From: Actinomycetes bacterium
Lineage (GTDB): Bacteria > Actinomycetota > Acidimicrobiia > Acidimicrobiales > RAAP-2
Direction of reading: 5' to 3'
Length of the DNA: 64,000 nt
Assembly: GCA_021778895.1 (NCBI GenBank)
Contig: JAJYBR010000001.1
Location: forward strand, 62,001-126,000
How positions within the stretch are numbered: the first letter of the stretch is position 1; every line of letters starts with the position of its first letter. Under the pieces are notes generated by a model. It did not search any database. It was given only the letters and a program-made list of their open reading frames with translations, and was not told the origin of the DNA. The position numbers and the translations under genes are program-made. Of the stretch, positions 27,219 through 36,133 are shown in pieces.

Positions 27219-27224
27219 ACTGTA
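27219..27224 (-). promoter_or_regulatory. Leaderless promoter -10 of the third acyl-CoA dehydrogenase
   Basis: TACAGT on the minus strand, six bases (GCGGAT) before ATG 27212. Confidence 0.6.
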
Positions 27225-27304
27225 GCCAGGGCACCGACGCGATTGGCTGGGCCGACCGGGGTGGACCAGAATGGTCGGAACGCCCGTACAGCCCAAGGGG
27301 GTTC

Positions 27305-28675
27305 GTGTCTCGCTCCGTTTCGCAGGTCATCGCTGATACCCGGGAGTCCTGGGCGCGCTCGCGCGCCGCGGTCCTGCCCCCCGTGCGGGTCGCCCGCCCA
27401 CCGGCGCCGGGCGGCCGGCGCATCGCCTTCCTGGTGTACCGGGGCAACCCGACCTGCGGGGGTCAGGGCGTCTACACGCGCCACCTCACCCGCGAGCTGG
27501 TGTCCCTGGGCCACAGCGTCGAGGTCTTCTCGGGACCCCCGTGGCCCGAGCTCGACCCGGGGGTCGGCTTCACGCCGGTGCGCGGCCTCGACCTGTATCG
27601 CGAGCCCGACCCCTTCCGGATCCCGGCGCGACGCGAGTTCACCTCCTTCGCCGACGTCCAGGAGTTCGCCACCATGCTCGCGGGGGGCTTCGGCGAGCCG
27701 CTCGCCTTCAGCCGCCGCATCCGCCGGGTGCTGGCGGCCCGTCGGGCCGACTTCGACCTGGTCCACGACGACCAGTGCCTGGGCTGGGGCATCCGGGGCC
27801 TGGTGCGCGACGGCTGGCCGCTGCTCGAGACCATCCACCATCCCATCACCGTGGACCGCTCGATCGCCCTCGACCACGCGGAGGGCTGGTGGCGCCGCTA
27901 CACGACCCGGCGGTGGTTCGGGTTCTTGCGCATGCAGGTGCGCGTCGCCCGCGAGATGCCCGCGGTCCTGACCGTCTCGCACAACTCGCGCCGCGACATC
28001 CACGAGCAGCTCGGCGTGGCCCTCGAGCGCCTGACGGTCGTGCCGGTCGGCGTCGACCACACGGTCTTCGCGCCGCGCGCCGACGTCGCCCCCCGGCCGG
28101 GCCGCCTCATGGTCACCACCAGCTCGGACGTCCCGATGAAGGGGCTGGTGCCCCTGCTCGAGGCCGTGGCCAAGCTGCGCGCCGAGCGTGACGTCGACCT
28201 GGTGGTGGTCGGCCAGCCGCGCCCCGGCGGACGCGTCGCCCGGGCCATCACGCGCCTCGGGCTGGCCGACATCGTGACGACGATCACCGGGGTCAGCGAC
28301 GAGACGCTGGCCCGCTACTACGCCGAGGCCCAGGTGGCGATCGTGCCCAGCCTCTACGAGGGTTTCTCCCTGCCCGCGATCGAGGCGATGAGCTGCGGCG
28401 TGGCGGTCGTGGCCACGACCGGGGGAGCGCTGCCCGAGGTCGTCGGGCCCCACGGCGAGGCGGCCCTGCTCGTCGCGCCCAACGACCCCGACGCGCTGGC
28501 CGGGGCCATCGCGCGGCTGCTCGACGACGCCCCCCTGCGCGCGCAGCTCGGGGCCCGCGGGCGCCAGCGCGTCATGGAGCGCTTCACGTGGCAGGTCACC
28601 GCGCGCGGGACGGCGGCCTGCTACGACGCCATCGTGCGCCACGAGGCGCTGCCCGAGTCGATGCGGTTCGCCTGA
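27305..28675 (+). CDS. Glycosyltransferase family 4
   Basis: 456 residues, GT-B fold. The N-terminal domain has FLVYRGNPTCGGQGVYTR (acceptor-side Gly-rich loop, about 42) and LVHDDQCLGWG. The C-terminal donor-binding domain has the retaining-enzyme motif PSLYEGFSLPAIEAMSCG with its E-x7-E pair (about 350). Sugar and acceptor are unknown. GTG 27305 follows AAGGGGG at three bases, a poor spacing. It heads a three-gene operon; its stop overlaps the next ATG (TGATG). Confidence 0.88.
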   Translation: MSRSVSQVIADTRESWARSRAAVLPPVRVARPPAPGGRRIAFLVYRGNPTCGGQGVYTRHLTRELVSLGHSVEVFSGPPWPELDPGVGFTPVRGLDLYREPDPFRIPARREFTSFADVQEFATMLAGGFGEPLAFSRRIRRVLAARRADFDLVHDDQCLGWGIRGLVRDGWPLLETIHHPITVDRSIALDHAEGWWRRYTTRRWFGFLRMQVRVAREMPAVLTVSHNSRRDIHEQLGVALERLTVVPVGVDHTVFAPRADVAPRPGRLMVTTSSDVPMKGLVPLLEAVAKLRAERDVDLVVVGQPRPGGRVARAITRLGLADIVTTITGVSDETLARYYAEAQVAIVPSLYEGFSLPAIEAMSCGVAVVATTGGALPEVVGPHGEAALLVAPNDPDALAGAIARLLDDAPLRAQLGARGRQRVMERFTWQVTARGTAACYDAIVRHEALPESMRFA

Positions 28676-29391
28676 TGCTCACGGCCGACCTCGACCGGTT
28701 GGGCCTGCGGGCCGGCGACCGGGTGCTCGACCTGGGCTGCGGCTTCGGCCGCCACGCCTTCGAGGTGGCTCGGCGCGGGGGACGGGTGGTCGCCCTGGAC
28801 GCGGGAGCCGACGAGGTCCGCGGCGTCGTCGGGATCCTGGCGGCGATGGTCGCGGCGGGCGAGCTGCCCGACGAGGGCGGCCACGCGGGTGCCGTCCAGG
28901 GCGACGCGTGGCACCTGCCCTTCGCCGACGGCGCCTTCGACCGGGTGATCTGCGCCGAGGTCCTCGAGCACCTGCCCGATGACGCGGCCGCGATGGCCGA
29001 GATCGCTCGCGTCCTGCGGCCCGGCGGCACGCTGGCGGTGACGGTTCCGCGCTTCGCGCCCGAGCTGGTGAACTGGGCCCTGTCCGACGAATACCACCTG
29101 GTTCCGGGGGGTCACGTGCGGATCTACCGGCGCCGCGTCCTCGAGTCGCGCCTCGCCGCCTCGGGACTGGCCGTGGACGGCCACGGCTTCGCCCACGGCC
29201 TGCACAGCCCGTACTGGGCGCTCAAGTGCCTCGTCGGGGTGAGCAACGAGGACCACTGGCTGGTGCGCGCCTACCACCGCCTGCTGGTGTGGGACATCGA
29301 GCGGCGCCCGGCGATCACGCGCGCGGCCGAGCGCGTGCTGGCCCCGGTCATGGGCAAGTCCCTCGTCGTCTACGCGACGCGCCAGCCGTGA
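28675..29391 (+). CDS. Class I SAM-dependent methyltransferase
   Basis: 238 residues. Motif I is VLDLGCGFGRHAFE (about 18), the acidic end of beta-2 is VALDAGADE, motif II region GDAWHLPFADGAFDRVICAEVLEH and motif III RPGGTLAVTVPRF. UbiE/COQ5-like fold. The acceptor could be the product of the upstream glycosyltransferase. ATG 28675 overlaps the upstream TGA; the stop overlaps the next GTG. Confidence 0.88.
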   Translation: MLTADLDRLGLRAGDRVLDLGCGFGRHAFEVARRGGRVVALDAGADEVRGVVGILAAMVAAGELPDEGGHAGAVQGDAWHLPFADGAFDRVICAEVLEHLPDDAAAMAEIARVLRPGGTLAVTVPRFAPELVNWALSDEYHLVPGGHVRIYRRRVLESRLAASGLAVDGHGFAHGLHSPYWALKCLVGVSNEDHWLVRAYHRLLVWDIERRPAITRAAERVLAPVMGKSLVVYATRQP

Positions 29392-30476
29392 CGACCGCCC
29401 GCGTCCGCCTCGGGGGGCTGCCCGGCGTGGCGAGCGCCGACGAGCTGGACCGGACCGGCGCGTACCTGGAGGACCTCCAGCACGCCAGTGGCGAGATCCC
29501 GTGGAACCCGGGGGGCCACAGCGATCCGTGGAACCACGTGGAGGTCGCCATGGCCCTCACGGTGCTGGGCCGCGAGGACGCCGCGCGCGCCGCCTACGAC
29601 TGGCTGATCGCCCAGCAGCTGGGCGACGGCAGCTGGTTCAACTACTACCGCGACGGCGCGGTCGAGGACGCGCGCCTGGACACCAACGTGTGCGCCTACC
29701 TGGCCACCGGGCTGTGCCACTACCTGCGCGCGACCGACGACGTCGACTACGTGGCGGCCGCGTGGCCGGCCCTCGACGCGGCGTTGGCGTTCGTGCTGGC
29801 CCACCAGGACCCCGACGGGACGGTGCACTGGTCGCGCGACCCCGCGGGGCGCCTCGAGTCCTACGCGCTCTTGACCGGCTCGTCGTCGATCTACCTCTCG
29901 GTGCGCTGCGGCCTGGAGGTGGCCCGCCGCCTGGGCCACGCGCGCGGCGACTGGTCCGAGGCGGCGGGTCGCCTGGGCCACGCCGTCGCCCACCACCCCG
30001 GGGCCTTCGCGCCCAAGAACGAGTTCGCCATGGACTGGTACTACCCGGTGCTCTCGGGCGCCCTGGTCGGCGACGCGGCGCTCGAGCGCCTGGACCTGGG
30101 ATGGGAGCGCCACGTCCTGGCGGGACGAGGCGTGCGCTGCGTGTCCACCAGCGACTGGGTCACGGCCGCCGAGACGGCCGAGTGCGCCTTGGCCCTCGAC
30201 GCGGCAGGACGCCCGGAGCGCGCGGCCGAGCTGCTGGCGACGACGCGGCGGCACCGGCGGGCCGACGGCGCGTACCTGACCGGTCTCGTCTACCCGACGG
30301 AGGCGACCTTCCCCGGAGACGAGGTGAGCAGCTACACCGCGGCGGCGGTCGTGCTGGCGGTCGATGCCGTGACCGGGGGCTCAGGCGCCGCGGACCTCTT
30401 CCACCCCGAGGCGATCGTGCGCCCGGCCGACCTCCCCGAGCCCGGCTGCCGGCGCAGCGCGTCGCAGCACCCGTAG
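29388..30476 (+). CDS. Alpha/alpha-toroid protein (prenyltransferase/squalene cyclase-like repeats)
   Basis: 362 residues. Helical repeats with a QW-like motif (QQLGDGSWF, about 78) and repeated A-x-x-W/Y-L-x-x-Q patterns, the architecture shared by terpene cyclases, prenyltransferase beta subunits and some glycosidases. There is no DxDD protonation motif, so cyclase activity is doubtful and a polysaccharide-active or binding role is equally possible. GTG 29388 overlaps the methyltransferase stop. Its last 96 bases overlap the convergent methyltransferase. Confidence 0.7.
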   Translation: MTTARVRLGGLPGVASADELDRTGAYLEDLQHASGEIPWNPGGHSDPWNHVEVAMALTVLGREDAARAAYDWLIAQQLGDGSWFNYYRDGAVEDARLDTNVCAYLATGLCHYLRATDDVDYVAAAWPALDAALAFVLAHQDPDGTVHWSRDPAGRLESYALLTGSSSIYLSVRCGLEVARRLGHARGDWSEAAGRLGHAVAHHPGAFAPKNEFAMDWYYPVLSGALVGDAALERLDLGWERHVLAGRGVRCVSTSDWVTAAETAECALALDAAGRPERAAELLATTRRHRRADGAYLTGLVYPTEATFPGDEVSSYTAAAVVLAVDAVTGGSGAADLFHPEAIVRPADLPEPGCRRSASQHP

Positions 30477-31079
30477 CGAGCCGACGGCGTCCTCTTCCAC
30501 GAAGCCGGCGGCCAGCGCCGCCCCGTAGATCTCGTAGGGCGGCCGGCCGCCGTCGCGCGGGTCGGGAAAGACGTCGTGGATCAAGAGCAGACCCCCCGGC
30601 ACCAGGTGTGGCGTCCAGCCGTGGTAGTCGGCCCAGGCGACCTCGTCGCCGTGGCCCCCGTCGAGGAAGAGCAGGTCGAGGGGCTGGCCGAAGTGCGCGG
30701 CGATGGTGGCCGAGGGGCCCACCAGGCCCAGCACCACCGACTCGAGGCCGGCGTCGGCCACGGTGCGCTGCCACGTCGGCAGGGTGTTGATGCGCCCGTC
30801 GGCTCCGTCGACCAGGTCGGCCTCGAAGTGCTCCCAGCCCTCCTGCTGCTCCTCGCTGCCGTGGTGGTGGTCGAGGGAGTACAGTACCGAGCCGGTGTCG
30901 CGCGCGGCGGCGCCCAGGAACACCGCGGAGCGCCCGCACCAGGCGCCGACCTCCAGCCAGGTCCCCCCGGGCCGCTCGCGGCCCCGGCGCAGCCCGTGCG
31001 CGGTGAGGGCGCGACCCTCGGGCTCGGGGAGGAAGCCCCGCACCGAGGACGCGAAGGCTACGAGCTCGTCGCGGGTCAC
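30381..31079 (-). CDS. Class I SAM-dependent methyltransferase (Methyltransf_24/CmcI-like)
   Basis: 232 residues. WLEVGAWCGRSAVFLG (about 41) is motif I; LDLLFLDGGHGDEVAWADYHGW (about 130) matches the FIDGxHxYexvxxD signature of the CmcI/TylF-like group acting on sugars or small molecules. The fold should end near SLRVLRR; the final 22 residues lie antisense to the toroid gene. GTG 31079 overlaps the GDT1 stop, so it belongs to the pepN operon although its partners may be the convergent cluster. Confidence 0.83.
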   Translation of the reverse strand: MTRDELVAFASSVRGFLPEPEGRALTAHGLRRGRERPGGTWLEVGAWCGRSAVFLGAAARDTGSVLYSLDHHHGSEEQQEGWEHFEADLVDGADGRINTLPTWQRTVADAGLESVVLGLVGPSATIAAHFGQPLDLLFLDGGHGDEVAWADYHGWTPHLVPGGLLLIHDVFPDPRDGGRPPYEIYGAALAAGFVEEDAVGSLRVLRRAAPAAGLGEVGRAHDRLGVEEVRGA

Positions 31080-31669
31080 CCGCGCACCGCCTGGACCAGC
31101 GTCACGATCCCGAGGATGGCGAACACGGCGCCGCCGATGCGGCGGATCACCCGCGTGGGCACCCAGCGCTGGAGCAGTCGCCCGCCGAAGGCGCCCAGGT
31201 AGGCCACGACGACCAGGGCCAGGGACCCGGCGGCGAACACCGCGACAGGGTCGTGCGTGCGCGCCGTCAGGCTGGCCGCCTGGATCTGGGTCAGGTCGCC
31301 GAACTCGCCGAGGAAGATCACCCCGAAGGCGGTGCCGATCTCGCGCGCCGGGGACGCGGCCCGCTCACGGGCGGCCTCCTCCTCGCCGAGCTGCTCGACC
31401 TCCCGCTCGCGGGCGAGCAGCAGGTAGGCGGCACCGCCGAGGAACAGCAGGGCCACGATCCCGTCGCGCGCCCGGGGCGGCAGCAGCGCCAGCAGCCCGC
31501 CGGCCGTCACCGCGATGGCCATCTGGACCACAAATCCTGCGGCGGCGCCCAGGGCCACGTGGCGCGGCCGGGCCCGCGTCGACATGACGATCGTCGCGAC
31601 CATGGTCTTGTCGGGCAGCTCCAGGGCGAACATGAGGACCATGACGCCGAGGAAGGTGCCCGCGGACAC
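31076..31669 (-). CDS. GDT1/TMEM165-family cation transporter
   Basis: 197 residues with six predicted helices in two inverted repeats. Each repeat carries the family's E-x-G-D-K/R-T/S-like motif: ELPDKT in the first half (about 14) and EFGDLTQ in the second (about 115). Known members export Mn2+ or Ca2+. GTG 31669 is four bases after the pepN stop and is chosen because longer frames run back into pepN. Confidence 0.85.
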   Translation of the reverse strand: MSAGTFLGVMVLMFALELPDKTMVATIVMSTRARPRHVALGAAAGFVVQMAIAVTAGGLLALLPPRARDGIVALLFLGGAAYLLLAREREVEQLGEEEAARERAASPAREIGTAFGVIFLGEFGDLTQIQAASLTARTHDPVAVFAAGSLALVVVAYLGAFGGRLLQRWVPTRVIRRIGGAVFAILGIVTLVQAVRG

Positions 31670-31673
31670 GGCC

Positions 31674-34175
31674 TTAGAACTGCTGGCGGATCGCCTCGGC
31701 GAAGGCCTGGCCGACGCGCATGCGCTCGACCCACTGCTCCACCGAGGCGGGGTAGCCGCCCACAACCGGGTGCGCCTCGTGGAAGGCGGCCACCTCGTCG
31801 GCCAGCTCGGGGTCGCGGATGAAGGTGGTGATGCCCGCGGCCAGCCGGGCGTGGAGGCTCGGCGAGAAGCGGGCGATCGCCTCGTCCCAGCGGCTGGCGA
31901 GCAGGTGCCAGACGGCCGGACCGTTGAACTCGTTGCGCATCAGGGAGGGCAGGATGATTGGCCCGTCCTGGCTGCGAAACTCGGTGAGGCAGCGGTCCGC
32001 GGCGTCGAGGGCTGCCGCGGGGTCGTTGAAGGCCCCCAGAGCGAGCTGGTAGCGCAAGGCCTCTTGGGGCGTGGGGGCGTTGCGGTAGGCCTCGAGGAAC
32101 CGCTCGTAGTCACCGGGGCGGTCGTGATCGGCCACCAGGCGCAGGATCGGTGCCGCCAGGTCGCCACTGACCTCGCCGCGATCGAAGCGCGCGACGGCCT
32201 CGGCGCGCACCTGGGGATCGCGAGCGACCTCGCCGAGCAGCTGGACGAGGGTGCCGCGCAGCTGGGCGCGCACCGGTCCCTCGTCGGGCTGGACGTCCCA
32301 GCCCAGTCGCGCGAACACCGGGGCGGCCACCTCGGCGATCTGCGCGGCCAGGACGCCGCGCGCGGGCGCGTCGAGAGCCCGGCGGACCATGCTGGCCGCC
32401 GCGAGCACGAAGTCCCACGGGGTCGACTCGTCGATGGGCGTGAGGCCCCGGGCCAGGGTGAGGAACTCGGACCAGGTGATGACCCGGGCCAGCAGCGTGG
32501 CCGAGCTGTCACTGAGGAGGGTGGCGCGCTCGATCGCGTCCAGGCGACCGAGGTCCGCGGCCAGGGCGGCCAGCGCCTCGGGACGGTAGTGGCTGCGGTA
32601 GACGCCAGACCCTCCGGCGTTGAGCACGGTGGGCTCGGTCGACCCGAGGGCCAGCGCGTCCTCGCTCAGCAGGTGGCGTTGCACCGCGCCGCCGGCCAGG
32701 GGGCGCGTCAGGACCGGGACGACCCAGTGGTCGCCGATGGCGCCCTTGTTCGACGCACCGAGGAACGCGAAGGGCTCTTGGCGCAGCTGGTCGCCGTCCA
32801 GGCTGACCAGCGGGTGGCCGCCCTGCAGGATCCACGAGTCCATCATCGTGCGCACGGGCTCGCCCGACACCTCCTCGAGGGCGTCCCACAGGTCGCTGGT
32901 CACGGCGTTGGCGTAGCTGTGCTGGCGCAGGTAGTGGCGGATGCCGTCGCGGAAGGTCGTCTCGGTCAGGTACTGCTCGAGCATGCGCAGGACCGACGAG
33001 CCCTTCTCGTAGGTGAGCGCGTCGAACATGCCCTGGGTGTCGTCGGGCGAGAGGACCTCGTACTCGATGGCGCGCGTGTGGGCCAGCCCGTCGATCTGCA
33101 GCGCGATGTCCTTGTGGACCGCCTGCTCGGACCAGATGTGCCAGTCGGGTCGGAAGGCATCGGAGCACTTGAGCTGCATGAAGGTGGCGAAGGCCTCGTT
33201 CAGCCAGATGCCCTCCCACCACTCCATCGTCACCAGGTCGCCGAACCACATGTGGGCCAGCTCGTGGTGGACGACCTCGGCCACGCGGTAGGTCTCGGCC
33301 AGGGAGGCGGTCTGCGGGTCGACGAGGAGGGCGGTCTCGCGGAAGGTGACGCACCCCAGGTTCTCCATGGCCCCGAAGGCGAAGTCGGGGATCGCCACCA
33401 TGTCCAGCTTCTCGCCGGGGTAGGGGATGGCGAAGTAGTCGGGGAAGTAGTTCAGGGCGAAGTCGGCCGCCTCCAGGGCCAGGGGGGCCAGGTGGACCTT
33501 GCCGATCGGGGTGATCACCCGCACGGGCACGCCGCGCACGTCACGGATCGCGGTCGCCTCGAAGGGGCCCACGACGAAGGCCACGAGGTAGCTCGACATG
33601 ACCATCGTGGGGGCGAAGCTGATGCTGCGCTGGCCGTTGCCGAGGTCGACGTTGGCGGTCTCGGGCGCGTTCGAGACCGCGAGCAGGTCGCTCGGCACGG
33701 TCAGGTTGATCTGCCAGGTCGCCTTCATCGACGGCTCGTCGAAGCACGGGAAGGCGCGGCGGGCGTCGGAGTGCTCGAACTGGGTGGTCGCGATGACGTG
33801 CGTGGTGCCGGCATCGTCGGTGTAGGTGGAGCGGTAGAAGCCGGCAAGGGCGTCGCTCAGGATTCCGGTGAAGGCCAGCTCCAGGGTCGCGGGGCCCGCG
33901 GCGATCTTCTGGTCGAAGGGGAAGGTCACCGTCTCGTAGCGCTCGTCGGCCTCGTGGTTCCCGGCGTGGTAGGCGGCGCCGGCGCTGGTCACGGTGGCCG
34001 GGCTCAGCTCGAGGTCCTTGGCGTGCAGGGTGATGCTCGACACCGGCTCGACGACCTCGACGTCGATTTCGACGCGGCCCGAGAAGGTCGCGGACTCCAG
34101 GTCGGGGGTCAGGAAGATGCGGTACGCCCGTGGCAGGACGTCACGGGACAGGCGGTAAGGATTGGGCGTTCTCAT
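31674..34175 (-). CDS. pepN: Aminopeptidase N (M1 family)
   Basis: 833 residues. Substrate loop GAMENLG (about 270), zinc site HELAHMWFGD plus a downstream Glu (about 305-330), and a C-terminal ERAP1-like helical domain. Length and the PNPYRLSRDVLPRAYRI start match the actinobacterial PepN group. It is a cytosolic peptidase that trims N-terminal residues. ATG 34175 is eight bases after TAGTGT with no ribosome site. It is divergent from the PfkB kinase across only 39 bases. Confidence 0.95.
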   Translation of the reverse strand: MRTPNPYRLSRDVLPRAYRIFLTPDLESATFSGRVEIDVEVVEPVSSITLHAKDLELSPATVTSAGAAYHAGNHEADERYETVTFPFDQKIAAGPATLELAFTGILSDALAGFYRSTYTDDAGTTHVIATTQFEHSDARRAFPCFDEPSMKATWQINLTVPSDLLAVSNAPETANVDLGNGQRSISFAPTMVMSSYLVAFVVGPFEATAIRDVRGVPVRVITPIGKVHLAPLALEAADFALNYFPDYFAIPYPGEKLDMVAIPDFAFGAMENLGCVTFRETALLVDPQTASLAETYRVAEVVHHELAHMWFGDLVTMEWWEGIWLNEAFATFMQLKCSDAFRPDWHIWSEQAVHKDIALQIDGLAHTRAIEYEVLSPDDTQGMFDALTYEKGSSVLRMLEQYLTETTFRDGIRHYLRQHSYANAVTSDLWDALEEVSGEPVRTMMDSWILQGGHPLVSLDGDQLRQEPFAFLGASNKGAIGDHWVVPVLTRPLAGGAVQRHLLSEDALALGSTEPTVLNAGGSGVYRSHYRPEALAALAADLGRLDAIERATLLSDSSATLLARVITWSEFLTLARGLTPIDESTPWDFVLAAASMVRRALDAPARGVLAAQIAEVAAPVFARLGWDVQPDEGPVRAQLRGTLVQLLGEVARDPQVRAEAVARFDRGEVSGDLAAPILRLVADHDRPGDYERFLEAYRNAPTPQEALRYQLALGAFNDPAAALDAADRCLTEFRSQDGPIILPSLMRNEFNGPAVWHLLASRWDEAIARFSPSLHARLAAGITTFIRDPELADEVAAFHEAHPVVGGYPASVEQWVERMRVGQAFAEAIRQQF

Positions 34176-34183
34176 CGCTGGCC

Positions 34184-34189
34184 ACACTA
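34184..34189 (-). promoter_or_regulatory. Probable -10 of pepN
   Basis: TAGTGT on the minus strand, eight bases before ATG 34175; near-leaderless. Confidence 0.45.
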
Positions 34190-34202
34190 GGGCGAAATCC
34201 TC

Positions 34203-34208
34203 TACGCT
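34203..34208 (+). promoter_or_regulatory. Leaderless promoter -10 of the PfkB-family kinase
   Basis: TACGCT, six bases, GTG 34215. It is back-to-back with the pepN promoter. Confidence 0.6.
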
Positions 34209-34214
34209 CGCTGG

Positions 34215-35252
34215 GTGACAAATCGCCCGAGCCCGGTGTCACTGCGCGTCAAGCCGGGCCCCACGCGACTCGCGGTGACCGGAATCGGCAACGCGCTGCT
34301 CGATGTGATCAGTCGGGACCACCGCGAGGCCTACCGCGATCTGGGGCTCGTCAAGGCGGCCATGACGCTCATCGGATCCGAGGATCTGGGACGCTTCATC
34401 GAGGCGATGGGTCCCACCGTCCAGATGTCGGGCGGGTCGGTGGCCAACTCGATCGCCGGGATCGCGGCCCTGGGGGGCGCGGCCGGATTCATCGGCAAGG
34501 TCGCCGACGACGACTTCGGCGACCGCTTCGCCCACGACCTGCGCTCGCTCGGCGTCGAGCTCGATCTGGCCGTCGCCGACGCGTCCGAGGGGGCGACGGG
34601 CCGCTGCCACGTGTTCATCAGCGATGACGCCCAGCGCACCATGGCCACCTACCTGGGCGCCTCGAACCGCCTGGGCCCCGAGGACATCCGGGAGCCCCTG
34701 ATCGCGCGCTCCGAGATCACCTACGTCGAGGGGTACCTCTACGACCTGCCGCCCGCCAAGGCCGCGGTGCGCAAGGTCGTCGAGATGGCGCACCTGCACG
34801 ACTCGATGGTCGCGCTGTCCTTGTCGGACATGTTCTGCGTCGAGCGCCACCGTCACGACTTCTTGGAGCTGGTCACGAGCGACGTGGACGTCCTCTTGTG
34901 CAACGAGACCGAGATCCTCTCGCTCTTCGAGGTCTCGAGCCTGCCGCGCGCCTACGAGCTGCTCGACGAGCTCGGGCTGCTGGCCGTCGTGACCCGGGGG
35001 CCGCGCGGCGCCGACGTCGTCACGGCGACCGGGGTCGTGCCGGTCGCCGCCCACGACGTCGAGGAGGTCGTCGACCAGAACGGGGCGGGCGACCTGTTCG
35101 CCTCGGGGTTCCTCTACGGCCTGGCCCTGGGGGCCGATCCGGTCGAGGCGGCCGAGCTGGGCTCGCTGTGCGCGGGCGAGATCATCCGCCATCTGGGAGC
35201 ACGGCCCGAGGTCGACCTCGCGGCCCTGGCCGTCGACGCGGGACTCCTCTAG
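34215..35252 (+). CDS. PfkB-family kinase, adenosine kinase-like
   Basis: 345 residues. N-terminal VTGIGNALLDVI and MSGGSVANSIAGIAALGG match the adenosine/guanosine kinase-like PfkB subgroup; the C-terminal DQNGAGDLFASGFL contains the catalytic GAGD. Likely phosphorylates a nucleoside; a sugar is possible. GTG 34215 is probably leaderless. The stop is shared with ctaG by CTAG. Confidence 0.83.
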   Translation: MTNRPSPVSLRVKPGPTRLAVTGIGNALLDVISRDHREAYRDLGLVKAAMTLIGSEDLGRFIEAMGPTVQMSGGSVANSIAGIAALGGAAGFIGKVADDDFGDRFAHDLRSLGVELDLAVADASEGATGRCHVFISDDAQRTMATYLGASNRLGPEDIREPLIARSEITYVEGYLYDLPPAKAAVRKVVEMAHLHDSMVALSLSDMFCVERHRHDFLELVTSDVDVLLCNETEILSLFEVSSLPRAYELLDELGLLAVVTRGPRGADVVTATGVVPVAAHDVEEVVDQNGAGDLFASGFLYGLALGADPVEAAELGSLCAGEIIRHLGARPEVDLAALAVDAGLL

Positions 35253-36082
35253 CGGCCCTCGGCGTCCAGGCGCGCGTCGAGCTCGGCGGTCCGGCGGTCC
35301 TCCTCGCGCACCCACGCCCAGGCGATGGGCACTGCCCAGGCCAGCATCAGGGCGTCGCCGCCGATCCACATGATGGCCCCACCCAGATGCACGTTGGCCA
35401 GGATCGATGCGGGCGTCGACCCGAGGGGAGCGAGGGTCCGGTACGCCGGGAAGGGGTTGTGCGAGGACATCGCCAGGGCCAGACCGGTGAACGTGTCGAC
35501 GGGCACCGCGGCCATCACGTAGACGAGGCGCAGCCCGGGGTGCAGGTGCTGGCCGCTCTCGATGCCGAACGCGGCGCGGAAGAACAGGTATCCGGCCGCG
35601 ACGAAGGCCACGTGCTCGACCTCGTGGGCCGCCGGATGGGTGAGCACCACGTCGAAGAGCCCGGTGAGGTGGGTGAGCGGGATGAAGACGAAGTACACCG
35701 CGAAGGCGATCAGCGGGTGGGTGAGGGCGCGCCCGACCGGCGAGTCGAGCGCTCGGCGCACCGGCGCGGCGAGCGCCGCGGCCAGGTCGAGGGGCGCCGC
35801 CAGGGCCAGGAGCGGTCCGGCCACCATGATCAGTGCCAGGTGCTGGATCATGTGATCGCTGAAGTAGGACCGGTCGTAGATGCCCAGGACCGACTGGGTC
35901 GCCACGGCCAGGGTGGCCAGCGCGCCGAGGAACGCGACCAGGCGGCCCGCCGGCCAGCCCGGCACGCGGTGCTGGGCCCACGCGTAGAGGACCGCCAGGA
36001 CCACGAGCACGACCAGCACCCCGGGGACCACGTGGACCTGCGTCACGTCGCGCCACACGAAGGGCGCGAGCCGGGGGGCCAT
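35249..36082 (-). CDS. ctaG: Cytochrome c oxidase assembly factor CtaG (caa3-type)
   Basis: 277 residues, about seven membrane helices. Conserved His-rich segments of the caa3_CtaG family are seen (SDHMIQHLALIMVAGP, HEVEHVAFVAAGY). It is expected to help assemble the copper site of a heme-copper oxidase, none of which is in the window. ATG 36082 is preceded at exactly six bases by TAGGAT, mirroring the divergent gene at 36134. Confidence 0.88.
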   Translation of the reverse strand: MAPRLAPFVWRDVTQVHVVPGVLVVLVVLAVLYAWAQHRVPGWPAGRLVAFLGALATLAVATQSVLGIYDRSYFSDHMIQHLALIMVAGPLLALAAPLDLAAALAAPVRRALDSPVGRALTHPLIAFAVYFVFIPLTHLTGLFDVVLTHPAAHEVEHVAFVAAGYLFFRAAFGIESGQHLHPGLRLVYVMAAVPVDTFTGLALAMSSHNPFPAYRTLAPLGSTPASILANVHLGGAIMWIGGDALMLAWAVPIAWAWVREEDRRTAELDARLDAEGR

Positions 36083-36088
36083 CGCCTC

Positions 36089-36094
36089 ATCCTA
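36089..36094 (-). promoter_or_regulatory. Leaderless promoter -10 of ctaG
   Basis: TAGGAT on the minus strand, six bases (GAGGCG) before ATG 36082. Confidence 0.6.
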
Positions 36095-36121
36095 CGAGGA
36101 CTGCTTCGAGCGCCTCGTCGT

Positions 36122-36127
36122 TAGGAT
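36122..36127 (+). promoter_or_regulatory. Leaderless promoter -10 of the membrane protein at 36134
   Basis: TAGGAT, six bases (GACGCC), GTG 36134. It has the same hexamer and spacing as the divergent ctaG promoter. Confidence 0.6.
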
Positions 36128-36133
36128 GACGCC

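Noticed and set aside
31515-34190. An 891-codon plus-strand frame opposite pepN
   Set aside because: A shadow of aminopeptidase N; low-complexity Gly/Val/Gln/His-rich product with no recognisable fold and no promoter or ribosome site.
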